This document shows, in pieces, positions 16,601 through 23,678 of a DNA stretch of 64,000 nucleotides (position 1 is its first letter; each line of letters begins with the position of its first letter). The translations under genes and the position numbers were made by a program. The notes beneath the pieces were generated by a model that did not search any database, was not told the DNA's origin, and was given only the letters and a program-made list of their open reading frames with translations. The DNA comes from Opitutia bacterium (lineage in GTDB: Bacteria > Verrucomicrobiota > Verrucomicrobiia > Opitutales > T3Sed10-336), in the NCBI GenBank assembly GCA_003566885.1, contig PXBO01000009.1, positions 1 to 64,000 on the forward strand, read 5' to 3'.

Positions 16601-19506
16601 TAGAACAGGGTCAGCCCCTCGATCCCGTCGGGATCCGTCGCGCGGGCGGTCACGGTCAGCGGTTGGTGGGCCGCTGGAAGGGAGGGCGACTGGCGGACGT
16701 CGTAAATCGCCGGACCGGCGTTGCCGATCAGGGCGCTGTTCGGAGCGCCGGGCGTGCCCAGGTTCGAGGGAATGTGCAGATCGCCCATGGCCTCAAGGTA
16801 GTTGCCCCTGAGTCGCAGCAGCACCTGCCTGTGCCCCGCCAGCCAGCGCGCGCGAGCGCGCAGCGTCGCGGTCTGCCCGGCCTGGAGCGACTCGGTGAGC
16901 TCGACTCGCACCCGGTTCGCGCCGGTGTCGCCTCCGCCGCTGGCCTCCAGCCGCAGACTCCCGCCGCTCTGGTAGCCCTCCTCGACCCAGTGGCTCGTGA
17001 CATGGTGGCCCTGCGCCTCCCAGCCGGCGCTGCCGGTCGCAAACGTGCCGTTTGCCACGAGGTTGGGGCCGTCCTCGACGCGCACCTCCACCTCGTCGAT
17101 CAGCACATGGCCGGCCGACGGCAGCAGAATGTGCAGTTGGTTCGCAGGGCCGGTTCCGTGATCGAGCACGCCGGTGTGCTCGATCAGCACCCATTCGCTT
17201 TTCGCGGTCTCGTCGCTGTGCGTCCAGTTCGCCGCTCGGCGGTTGTCACTGCGGGGATCCCGCAATTCGAGGCTGCTGCCGTCGCGGTTGGCCCACTCGC
17301 CCCAGCGTCCGCCGTCGCGATAGCTCACCTCGTCGACGACCACATGATCGGTCCGTCCGCCGCTTCGCTCCACAGCCTTCGCCAGGGCCAGCCGTTCCCC
17401 GGAATTCGCAAGCCTCCCGCCGAAATTCCCGACCGTGTTGCCGGAGTTGAGCTGCGGGTAGCGCGCGATCAACCGCTCCCGGTCCCGTGCCACGACCAGG
17501 TACTCGCCGGCGCCGAGAACGGTTTCCCGGGGAAACGTGAAGCGAATCCCGTCGGTGAAACGCCAGGCGCTCAGGTCCACCGCCGAGTCTCCGCGATTGT
17601 ACAGCTCGAGGTAAGTGTCCTCGTCCTCGCCGGAGATCGGGTTGAACATGATTTCGTTGATGATGACATCGCTCTCGAACGGCGCCCCGTTCGAAGCCCC
17701 CGGGGACGGTTCGGCCAGACGCCGGAATTCCCGCGCGCCGTCGGGGTGGCGTCCGGCCGAGAGGCCGTCTGCCTGGGGCTCGAAGCGGATCGCGTCGATT
17801 ACCCGTTCGCCGTCGGGACTGATCCAGTAAATCGCGTCTCCGGAAGCGTCCGGCCGGAATCCGAGCTCGGTCTCGTCATAGACCAGAAACCCGCCGGGCG
17901 GAACGGTCGTTCCGGAGGGGATGGTGAACTGTGTTTCGGCCTCTCCGCCGGCCAGGCGCGCCCCGGAAACATCGACGGGATCGGCGCTGTGATTGTAGAG
18001 CTCGATGAAGGAGAGGAGTGAGCCCTCGTCCTCCTCGCGCGCGAGAAATTCGTTGATTTTGATCGACTCCAAGGGACCGGAAACGCGGGGATCGAGTTCG
18101 CCGGGCGATCCTCCCCGGAATGCGCTCGCCTCCCAGGCCAGGACATCGCCTTCGCCGTAGGACGGCCGGGCCAGAACCAGGGAGTGCCCGGCGCCGGCCG
18201 CGGCCGCGGGCCAGGGATGCCGCGCGGAGTATTCGGCCTCCAGCAGCAAACCGCCGATCCGGTGAAACAGCAGCACCTCGCCCTCGTCCCGGTCCAGGCT
18301 TCCCTGATACGGCCCCAGGACGCCGGACAATCCGTACTCCGCCACGACTCCGGCGGGATCCGCGGCGACCACCAGGAAGCTCTCGCCGGGAATCACGGTG
18401 TCGTCGGGAAACACGTAGTCGACCGTTCCGCCCAGGCGCCACCCCCCGATTTCGGCCGGAACGGGCTCTGAGTTGTAGAGCTCGACGTATTCCAGGATGC
18501 CTCCGTCCGCCCGCGGCGCGGGCCGGTACATGATCTCCGAAATCACCATTCCGGTCCGGCGACTGGAGCGGTGCAGAGCCTCGCGAGGCGGCATGCCGAG
18601 GTCCAGGCGCGGCGCGACAAACCCCTCCTCGACGGAGATCGTCACCGGCAAACTCGTCGTGGACCGGCCCTCGGTACCGGTCGCCAGGGCCGTCAGGGTA
18701 TGCTCTCCCTCGGGCGGGTTTTCCCAGACGACCGACCACGGCGGAGAGGAACGCCCGCCGATGCTCTGGGAGTCGGCGAAAAATTCGACGCTCGCGATCT
18801 CGTCGTCGCGCGAGACGGCGTGGGCGGAAACCGCGATGTCCGCGCCGGTCCCGAAAACCTGACCGTTCCATGGCTCGGTGAGACTGACTTCCGGCGGGCG
18901 GATGGCGTCTCCGTCGACCAGAACCATTTCGGCCCAGTTGACGTTGAACCCACCTCCATCGAAAGCCAGCCGCATGACCTGTTCGCCCGGATCGAGAAAC
19001 ACGTTCTCGACGACAACCGTGGTCCAGTTCTGCCAGCCCCCGGTGTGCGGTACCACGACCGGACCGGTGACGTCCTCGCCGGCGACACGCACGTGCATCT
19101 GACTCGTTCCGGACGGCGCCCGCGCCAGGCGCAGGCGCAATTCATACTCACCTCCCGATTGCACATCGACCGTGTATTCCAGCCATTCGCCGGCGTCGAT
19201 CCAACCGACGTTGAAGTCGCCGCCCAGGCTGTCGTGGGTGACTTCGATGTCCACGCCCTCGTCCGGACGGTACTGCCCGCCTTGATTCGTGTGGGGCGAG
19301 GTGTCGAAATAAGCGACGTTCTGCCCGCCGAGGTCGAAGTCCTGGGCCTGGATCCGCCCGGGAATTTCCGCCGGCTCTCCGTGAAAAGGCGCCTGCGAGG
19401 CGCCGGTGGACGCGGCCATGAGGACACCTCCCGCTGCCGCGGCAACCCAACAAAAACGGTTCCCGGCTTTCGCCGCCCCTAAATCCAACCCAGTGCGTTC
19501 AGTCAT
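10612..19506 (-). CDS. Giant secreted CotH-kinase / lamin-tail / CBM6 protein (2964 aa)
   Basis: A single uninterrupted 2964-residue exported protein. Approximate order: signal peptide (18-37); CBM6-like domain (45-198; IQAQDFDLG, VGWIDAGEWLEYTV); Ig-like domain (205-292); three lamin-tail domains (about 318-430, 481-600, 612-735; e.g. ISEIMYRPAP, INEIMFNPIS); galactose-binding-like and Ig-like segments to 1040; CotH kinase-like domain (about 1055-1415; VVSDWDGYGYSRGKNAW and WQMILWDLDKGMGAW give the Asp residues expected of CotH); further lamin-tail domains (about 1510-1640 and near 1830-1940); a cadherin-like segment; and a C-terminal IVEASEDLVDW...KFHRVRI domain shared with other proteins here. 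Such proteins are known in Verrucomicrobia and Planctomycetes, with unknown function. Surface adhesion, protein phosphorylation outside the cell, or spore-coat-like roles are possible. Confidence 0.93.
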   Translation of the reverse strand: MTERTGLDLGAAKAGNRFCWVAAAAGGVLMAASTGASQAPFHGEPAEIPGRIQAQDFDLGGQNVAYFDTSPHTNQGGQYRPDEGVDIEVTHDSLGGDFNVGWIDAGEWLEYTVDVQSGGEYELRLRLARAPSGTSQMHVRVAGEDVTGPVVVPHTGGWQNWTTVVVENVFLDPGEQVMRLAFDGGGFNVNWAEMVLVDGDAIRPPEVSLTEPWNGQVFGTGADIAVSAHAVSRDDEIASVEFFADSQSIGGRSSPPWSVVWENPPEGEHTLTALATGTEGRSTTSLPVTISVEEGFVAPRLDLGMPPREALHRSSRRTGMVISEIMYRPAPRADGGILEYVELYNSEPVPAEIGGWRLGGTVDYVFPDDTVIPGESFLVVAADPAGVVAEYGLSGVLGPYQGSLDRDEGEVLLFHRIGGLLLEAEYSARHPWPAAAAGAGHSLVLARPSYGEGDVLAWEASAFRGGSPGELDPRVSGPLESIKINEFLAREEDEGSLLSFIELYNHSADPVDVSGARLAGGEAETQFTIPSGTTVPPGGFLVYDETELGFRPDASGDAIYWISPDGERVIDAIRFEPQADGLSAGRHPDGAREFRRLAEPSPGASNGAPFESDVIINEIMFNPISGEDEDTYLELYNRGDSAVDLSAWRFTDGIRFTFPRETVLGAGEYLVVARDRERLIARYPQLNSGNTVGNFGGRLANSGERLALAKAVERSGGRTDHVVVDEVSYRDGGRWGEWANRDGSSLELRDPRSDNRRAANWTHSDETAKSEWVLIEHTGVLDHGTGPANQLHILLPSAGHVLIDEVEVRVEDGPNLVANGTFATGSAGWEAQGHHVTSHWVEEGYQSGGSLRLEASGGGDTGANRVRVELTESLQAGQTATLRARARWLAGHRQVLLRLRGNYLEAMGDLHIPSNLGTPGAPNSALIGNAGPAIYDVRQSPSLPAAHQPLTVTARATDPDGIEGLTLFYRIDPGEDYTALPMSDDGQTGDAVAGDGLYTALIPGQPSGTLVAYFIEAEDGAATPAFASYPDDPTAYEALVRFGDEEQSGSYPSYHMWFTEAVMNEWAQRERLSNRRLPGTLVSGDRVIHNIAARYRGSPFARPSGFSFQVPRDDRLLGTREFNLNNIIDLDGTGQREGTGYWIGERLGLPFSHQTYIHVFRNGNKPLGGGVFADIQHIESEYLQAWFPDDDRGELFKIDDWFEFSDDLGSFSSVDARLQPHTTTGGELKKARYRWSWNKRSNRWLDDDYSSFFQLVEAVNTPGDTAYTAAVEAVADIEQWMRVFAARRVVSDWDGYGYSRGKNAWTYNPQNRGWQMILWDLDKGMGAWASPPDAALFGADDPTVTRMDNHPPFRRAYWRAFHDAVYGPLQGEEMNRMLDANYAALTANGFEVEGPQAIKNWVSDRRNFLIDQLNTVSADLAITGPEPGHESGDPRVTLTGTAPVEVKTLTINGGVYPLNWNSETEWSVSMPLLPGENVFLVEGWNSDDRWIDETGITVTYAADPAEAADPADHLVINELLHDPAQPGSEFVEIHNTSEEYAFDLSGYRLDGLGFTFASGTVIEPGGYSLAVRNRFAFQNRFGLGLPIAGEFSGMFWENDEPLRLIRPATDADPERVIDEVYALPSLPWPSVNGLSAASYQRIDPARSGAHPGNWAYLGDSEGLATDWQFVSVTGEIVENWFYLYLEAPGEVHVDAIELVPGTEPGVGENMLLNGDFESELSGPWVVADNHADSRIVTDVSYSGNASLHVVADSGGSTLGSSISQNRHEEEPTEEGELYTLSYRYLPNENGAPLTTRFRWSGHGPGRIDHTQQTTPQPAAPATPGEINSVRADLPPFPDLWLNELQPVNTGAVTDGFGEADPWVELYHAGEATLSLEGYYLSNDSEDLSMWAFPEGAMLEPESHTLVWLDGQPEQTGPGEWHTDFVIDPDAGELYLSRAVDGKTIMIDAFAYDGLPAGHSIGRHPDGGIPPLVRSSTPTPASANTTPPLALLHYWHFNDSGNLTAPAHTLGGAAWSIATEGLAETVSGDGQGFSGENARFNDPAGDHLRVNYPLDATVHVSVPTTGYRDVLVRYETRRSGQGAGLQVVDYTTDGATYAPFKEIVVTEEPVVRSLDFGALESVADNPDFALRIRFQQGDGGTEGNNRFDNFTVEGSPLAGVSSPPAVNAPPSLFKRIEQGDPIEIDLSEVFTSTDGEPLTFSATVEENDVLEHSLSGELLTLQPANRGDARVELTAESASNEPVSVVFRVLVYPAPHDLAEAPYFFDSWPADAPAWNYPEHMLFVQSDESDTAIDTPLEFAYRIPPEEAAREQDVTFPYRAESRTRINGLGPQGIAFINTGRGRDLGGALLALDTRGVDQAPVSWLGGTVLPNDRIYAIRLQYRVGIDGDFVDVLDEQEQPVEYLRHPEIGHVEPMGPVALPPDALGEEYVQLMWRYYRIAGDSGPRAQLRLDAVQVANREPGTAVALAFADPPPEWSQSRDPLPPIAVSAVDQDGLVDPEFEGPASLNLSGDGELSGVATGEFEDGIAVFPGLSIDGAGPFTFTASASGLAGAESDVFHVVRVTEKIMPRYMQGDQDENNDNNDRVPFAFRLTLEGLKPEAEYRFGNRVVTPDDPPDQDGAGNAILIAGAGDDWVRNTDSPRFREDDLGLRHQTFVTDENGAHTGWFVTEPTGNARFTPGNTVFIRLLLNDGEGGESLFHFLTTRQEIEVIRFGEGSDEGSAVMGDAEIAPRNVVVLYDDEDGESRPLAATPVEITGAETDDRYAAFYDTTVATNDGFWGALIPNELPGGVKRIEERSLQDGSIERVHSEPDGFAGTVNPSGGLTPIFLEIRAGDPIGSFEEWRQAMFDDPDATPEASAAEADPHGSGVTNLARYAFGIDLDEDPVDKLPRLIVTGEELRLAFPFSTHRADIAYIVEASEDLVDWSETIFDSRVDSPGIQEGILDISLPESSGNRKFHRVRISQQ

Positions 19507-19568
19507 GGTCGTTTTCTGTCAGCTTCGGCTTAATCAGCTTATCTTTGATCAACGCCGATCTTAAATTA

Positions 19569-19606
19569 TATATATCTATCTGAAAAGAATCGAAAATAGA
19601 TATATA
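19569..19606. promoter_or_regulatory. Long AT-rich inverted repeat upstream of the giant gene
   Basis: TATATATCTAT (19569-19579) and its perfect complement ATAGATATATA (19596-19606) flank a 16-base spacer, 63 bases upstream of the giant gene's start on the minus strand. The half-site resembles AT-rich motifs before other genes in the window (2685, 38358, 43780, 58992, 60781). It could be a regulator-binding site or a promoter-associated hairpin. Confidence 0.4.
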
Positions 19607-19669
19607 AAAGCCCTCGATAATCGAAGGGATACCCTGGATGAGGATTTGTCAAAGAAAAGGACTAAAACC

Positions 19670-19854
19670 GGCGTCGACGGGCCCGGTTAGCTTTGGCTTG
19701 ACAAGCCGGGCGCGGCGATCCGTCCGGCAAGGACCCGTTGCCCGCGAGCCTGACCGATGGGTATTGTTTGCAGGCGTGTTCGCCGGATTTCCGAATCGCG
19801 GTGGCGACTGTGGACGCTCTGCCATTGCCGTTGGGTCCGCTCAATTTGGGTTAA
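19670..19854 (+). pseudogene. Decayed fragment of a GH38-like hydrolase gene
   Basis: This stretch, inside a 533-base gap, translates with interruptions into the C-terminal part of the GH38-like enzyme encoded at 26682-29174. One frame gives GVDGPG, a TAG stop at 19688-19690, then LWLDKPGAAIRP. The functional gene has GADEPGQLWLDKSGAAIRP. After a frameshift near 19750 it continues LTDGYCLQACSPDFRIAVAT and ALPLPLGPLNLG before a TAA at 19852. The functional gene has LTDWYCLQAG..ACSPDFGIAVAT and PLLQLGPLDFG. One nonsense codon, one frameshift and a four-residue deletion make it non-functional. The parent may be the present gene or a lost relative. The remaining gap (19855-20039) shows nothing recognisable. 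Confidence 0.85.
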
Positions 19855-20039
19855 CTTGTCTGTCGTTTCACGCGAACTGCGATCGGCGCCGCCTCCGTCG
19901 CCCGGTCGTCGATGGCTTGTGACGTTCGCTTGTTTATAAACGAAAATCTCCCGTCGATTATTGTTCGGAATTCGAGCAAGTCTGGTAACGTTCGCGGAGT
20001 TCGGGGCCGATGGAGACAACATGGCGAAAATCGTAGAAT

Positions 20040-20870
20040 TCAGTCTTTGATCGCGCCGTTCGATATGCCCTGGATGAAGGTTCGGGTAGCCAGGAAGAAA
20101 AGGACGAGGATGGGAAGGGAAGCCATGGTGTAGGCCGCCATTTCCAGGCCGGGGTTGGGAAAGTTGCTCAGGTTGAGATCGGTGTACAGGAAGACGAGTC
20201 CGAGAGGAATCGTCCGCAGTTCCTCATCCCGGGTGATCACCAGAGGCCAAACGTAGTTGTTCCAGCTCGACAGGAGGATCAGGACCGCAACCGTGCTGAC
20301 GATCGGCATGGAAAGCGGAAGAACGATGTGACGGAGAATGGTGAGATCGGAGGCGCCGTCGATGGCGGCCGCACCGAACAGGTCGTCGGGAAGCTGGTCG
20401 AAAAAGTTCTTGAACAGAAACGTTGCGAAGGGAATTCCGGCGGCGACCTGAGGCAGGACCAGGCCCGCGTAGGAGTTGAACAGTCCCATTGAGCGTACGG
20501 TTAGGAAAAGAGGAACCAGAACCAGAATTCCGGGAACCAGGAGCAGACCGATCACCAGCGACCAGATAAGAGTTCGCCCCGGAAACCGTACCCGGCTGAA
20601 CACGTAGGCCGCCAGGATGGAAACCGCGAGGCAGGCGAGGGTGACGGCGCCGCTGACGATGACGCTGTTGAGAACGAACGGAGCGGTCAGGCGGGCGCCT
20701 TCGATAAAGTTCTCCCATCGTACCGGATTCGGCAGCGACCAGAAACCGGTGTAGAGCTGTACCCGGTCCTTGGAGGCGATCAGTGCCATCATCAGGAAAG
20801 GGAATAGCGTCAGGATCGACAGGATCACCAATGTGAGGTGGAGAGGGATGGCGCGGATTACGGACTTCAT
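20040..20870 (-). CDS. Carbohydrate ABC transporter permease (MalG-type)
   Basis: Inner-membrane permease of 276 residues, second permease of a sugar importer. The start at ATG 20868-20870 (MKSVIRAIPLHLTLV) overlaps the stop codon of the upstream permease gene by ATGA, indicating translational coupling. Six hydrophobic segments are visible. The EAA loop that contacts the ATPase reads FGAAAIDGASDLTILRHIVL followed by PLSMP. Family: CUT1-type MalG/UgpE. The operon reads binding protein, permease, permease on the minus strand. An ATP-binding subunit is not encoded in this window, so a shared MsmK/UgpC-like ATPase is probably supplied from elsewhere. Confidence 0.95.
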   Translation of the reverse strand: MKSVIRAIPLHLTLVILSILTLFPFLMMALIASKDRVQLYTGFWSLPNPVRWENFIEGARLTAPFVLNSVIVSGAVTLACLAVSILAAYVFSRVRFPGRTLIWSLVIGLLLVPGILVLVPLFLTVRSMGLFNSYAGLVLPQVAAGIPFATFLFKNFFDQLPDDLFGAAAIDGASDLTILRHIVLPLSMPIVSTVAVLILLSSWNNYVWPLVITRDEELRTIPLGLVFLYTDLNLSNFPNPGLEMAAYTMASLPILVLFFLATRTFIQGISNGAIKD

Positions 20871-21739
20871 TCGGCGGTCCTCACATACTTGAGATTCAGG
20901 ATGCTGAGTCCGACCGCCATCAAGAACAGCAGGCACCCTACGGCGGAGGCCAGGCCGAGATTTCCCCATTCGAATCCGTGACGAAAAAGGTACAGGGCCG
21001 GGACCAGCGTCGCGTTGCCCGGGCCTCCGCCCGTCAGGACCAGGATGTGTTCGTACGAATGCACGACGGCAATAATCGCGAGCATCAGGATAATGCGTAC
21101 CTGGGGCAGGATCATCGGCAGCTCGATTTTGATAAAGACATGCCGAAGCGAGGCGCCGTCGAGTTCGGCCGCTTCGTACAGCGAGGTGGGAATGTTGTTG
21201 AATCCCGCCAGGTAGATGAGGAAATTCACTCCGCCCACAAAGGGGAAGGCCATGAAGACGATGGCGGGCAGAACCGTCGAGGGATCGCCGAGCCAGGCAC
21301 GGGTCAGGGTCTCCAGTCCGACGGTTTCAAGGAGGCGATTGATGACGCCGTCGGCGGCGTACAGGTTCCTCCAGATCAGCACGGAGACCACCATGGGAAC
21401 CACGACGGGAAGTACGAAAAGGAACCGGTAAATCGACGCCGCGCGGGCGTTGCGCACCCCGTGCACGAGACGGGCGCCGATCAGCGGTCCGATGACCGAA
21501 ACCGGGATGAGCAGGATCGCGAAAACCGCGAGCACGCCGAAGGTGTGCCAGAAGAGGGAATCGGTCAGGATCAGTTGAAAATTCCCCAATCCGGTAAACT
21601 CCTCGGTTCCCAGGCCGTCGCTGCGGTACAGCGCCAGGCGGATGGCATTGAGGAAGGGCCAGTACGCGAAGAGGATGAGCAGCGCCGCGGCGGGGCTGAG
21701 GAAAAGCAACGCGGTCCAGGGGCGATTGTGGTTGCTCAC
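20867..21739 (-). CDS. Carbohydrate ABC transporter permease (MalF/UgpA-type)
   Basis: First permease of the CUT1-type sugar importer, 290 residues with about six membrane segments starting LLFLSPAAALLILFAYW. The EAA loop reads YEAAELDGASLRHVFIKIEL followed by PMILP. Its start overlaps the end of the binding-protein gene by four bases (ATGA at 21736-21739), and its end overlaps the next permease in the same way. The three genes therefore form one tightly coupled unit transcribed away from the GntR/LacI hybrid regulator at 23679. Confidence 0.95.
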   Translation of the reverse strand: MSNHNRPWTALLFLSPAAALLILFAYWPFLNAIRLALYRSDGLGTEEFTGLGNFQLILTDSLFWHTFGVLAVFAILLIPVSVIGPLIGARLVHGVRNARAASIYRFLFVLPVVVPMVVSVLIWRNLYAADGVINRLLETVGLETLTRAWLGDPSTVLPAIVFMAFPFVGGVNFLIYLAGFNNIPTSLYEAAELDGASLRHVFIKIELPMILPQVRIILMLAIIAVVHSYEHILVLTGGGPGNATLVPALYLFRHGFEWGNLGLASAVGCLLFLMAVGLSILNLKYVRTAE

Positions 21740-23262
21740 GGGAAGTCCCTCCCCAATTCCCGCCGAACGAACTCGCGGTCGAACTCGCCGCCGGCCGAGA
21801 AGACGAGCCGGACGAGCGAACGGCGATGATTTTGGGACAGCCGTTGGAGGAATTCCCCCCGCGTGCGCCGTCCGCCCAGAAAGTCCTGCCAGAGCGGCCA
21901 GAACTCTCCCAGCGCCTGGTCGTCATAGCCGATAAAATCCGCAACGGGTAGAAAGGCGTACTGGCTGGATGGCAGGAGAGGCTCCGCCTCGGGTCTTGGA
22001 TCAACCTCCTCAAGCGCGGGAATATCCCAGGACTGACTGTTGGCGAAGACCTTCCGGGCCACGGACGGCACGGTAAGGTAATGAACAAGCAGGCGTCCGG
22101 CCTCCTCCCGCCACTCGGCCGTGGGTTGGCGGGGCAGGATGAAACAGGAACGCATGCCTGCGGTTTGATTGATCCCGCCGGCAAGCGGCAGGTCGGTCGA
22201 CTCTGCGGTAAGCTCCGGGAATGGAAAGGTGCCGTACTCGAAAACCGACTCCGGAGCGACCTCCTGCAGCAGTTCGAGGTCGGCGAGCAAGGTGCCGAAA
22301 TACCAGGTTCCGTTCATGGCGTAGGCAACACCGCCGCGGGCGAACGTCTGAAAGACCTCACGAACGTCCAGACTCAGGAAGTCCCCCCGCCAGTGGCTGG
22401 AAAACGCCTGCATCAAGCGGACGGTTTCTTCGAATTCCGGCGATCGCGCGGGGTCGATAAGGCCTCGTTCGAAGGCGATCACCCGCTCCTCCAGGCTGAT
22501 CCGCTCGCGCAGGGTGGTCTCCCGGTCCATCGGATCGAAGGCCCATCCCTCCTCATGGTCGATATTGACCTTTTCCGTCAGAGGGCGCATGAGGGCTTCC
22601 AGGATCATGCCCGCCGCCCACACCGTTTGGGCGTCATCGGGCCGAATCGCCGTCATCATCGCGGTCCGGCCGGACTCGCGAATGGTTTGCATGTTCGTCA
22701 TCAACTCCTCCCAGGTTTGGGGTGCGGTCAGTCCGAGGGATTCGGACAAGGTTCGGTTTTCGAAAAAACCAAGTCCGAACTGGGAGAAAGGCAGGTACCA
22801 CAACCTTCCCCGGGCGTCCCGGGCCTGCTGTACCAGCGGAAAGCGGAAATCCTCTTCCCATGCCTTCTCATGATCCGCGCGGAGGGGATTAGGTTGTCCG
22901 ATCATTTCATCGAATCCCTGGAGCAGTCCGGCCGTGCCGTACTGCTCCATCAGCGCCGCTTCGAGAAGGAGCACTTCCGGCGGCTCCCGGCTCAGAATCT
23001 GCGTGCGCACCCACAGGGCGTAGGAGGCGTAAGGGATGCTTTGGACCACCAGACGAATTCCGGTGCGTTCCTCGAAGTCGCCGGCGACCGAACGAAGGCC
23101 CGGAATCATTTCTCCTAAAAAGGTGGCCAGGGTGATTCTCGCGCCGTCCGGCGCCCCTTCGACCCGCCAGAGCGAAGCGTCCTCGTCGAGATCGGCGTTC
23201 GTTTCCGTCGCCACAAGGCCGATGCAGACGAAAGCGATGATTCTGGCGGTGCGGACTCTCAA
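21736..23262 (-). CDS. Extracellular solute (sugar)-binding protein of ABC importer
   Basis: Periplasmic binding protein of about 508 residues for the importer encoded by the next two genes. The start is taken as TTG at 23260-23262 because GAGG lies seven bases upstream and the predicted N-terminus becomes a signal peptide (RTARIIAFVCIGLVATETNA). An open frame continues upstream to 23379 but lacks these features. The body shows bacterial extracellular-solute-binding traits: ARITLATFLGEMIPGLRSVA, FEERTGIRLVVQSIPY, YLPFSQFGLGFFENRTL. It is longer than MalE-like proteins (about 400 residues), which suggests a larger oligosaccharide or a distinct cluster. The ligand cannot be predicted from sequence. 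Confidence 0.9.
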   Translation of the reverse strand: MRVRTARIIAFVCIGLVATETNADLDEDASLWRVEGAPDGARITLATFLGEMIPGLRSVAGDFEERTGIRLVVQSIPYASYALWVRTQILSREPPEVLLLEAALMEQYGTAGLLQGFDEMIGQPNPLRADHEKAWEEDFRFPLVQQARDARGRLWYLPFSQFGLGFFENRTLSESLGLTAPQTWEELMTNMQTIRESGRTAMMTAIRPDDAQTVWAAGMILEALMRPLTEKVNIDHEEGWAFDPMDRETTLRERISLEERVIAFERGLIDPARSPEFEETVRLMQAFSSHWRGDFLSLDVREVFQTFARGGVAYAMNGTWYFGTLLADLELLQEVAPESVFEYGTFPFPELTAESTDLPLAGGINQTAGMRSCFILPRQPTAEWREEAGRLLVHYLTVPSVARKVFANSQSWDIPALEEVDPRPEAEPLLPSSQYAFLPVADFIGYDDQALGEFWPLWQDFLGGRRTRGEFLQRLSQNHRRSLVRLVFSAGGEFDREFVRRELGRDFP

Positions 23263-23401
23263 TATAACATCCTCGTTTACAGTTCCCGCATGCCTCCACT
23301 GGGGCGGACCGGTGTCCTGCTGAAATGTAACATACAAGCAGAATAAAGATCTTGTGCAATCACGAAAGACCGAATTCAAGCGCCGTTGTCAATGGATTTT
23401 G

Positions 23402-23540
23402 CGGGAATGGCACTCTCGCTTAAGGTCGTTTTCCGTAGCGAATCTTTGGCTCAAGAGTCGAGACGAGAGGCGTCCGGGGCGCGCCTGGGTCGACGCCTTT
23501 GCAGGCTTCGCTACGACGAGTGCCATTGGATTTAGCGGGA
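23402..23540. repeat. Interspersed repeat copy 1 with terminal inverted repeats (MITE-like)
   Basis: A roughly 140-base unit lying in the divergent gap between the ABC importer and its regulator. It is bounded by a perfect 10-base inverted repeat, AATGGCACTC (23406-23415) and GAGTGCCATT (23518-23527). Inside are GTAGCGAATCTTTGGCTC (23435-23452), also found exactly at 60535-60552, and a 29-base block at 23489-23517 matching 42652-42680 with four differences. No coding potential is seen. The structure suits a small non-autonomous mobile repeat, though no target-site duplication was identified. The rest of the gap should contain the divergent promoters. Confidence 0.65.
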
Positions 23541-23678
23541 AATTGTGGCTGCAAATAACGGTGATTTGCTTCGGAACCGATATTAACGTTGTGTAAACCT
23601 TGACGTTGCCATCCTTTTATAGGACAAAATCTCAAAAGTATTAAGACATGAGGTAACCAGGCCGCGCCGTCCCTCGCC

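Noticed and set aside
13906-18021. A 1371-codon open frame on the plus strand inside the giant minus-strand gene
   Set aside because: It is antisense to a clear multi-domain protein, has no recognisable domain, and is rich in the Arg/Gly/Val pattern typical of reverse frames of GC-rich genes.
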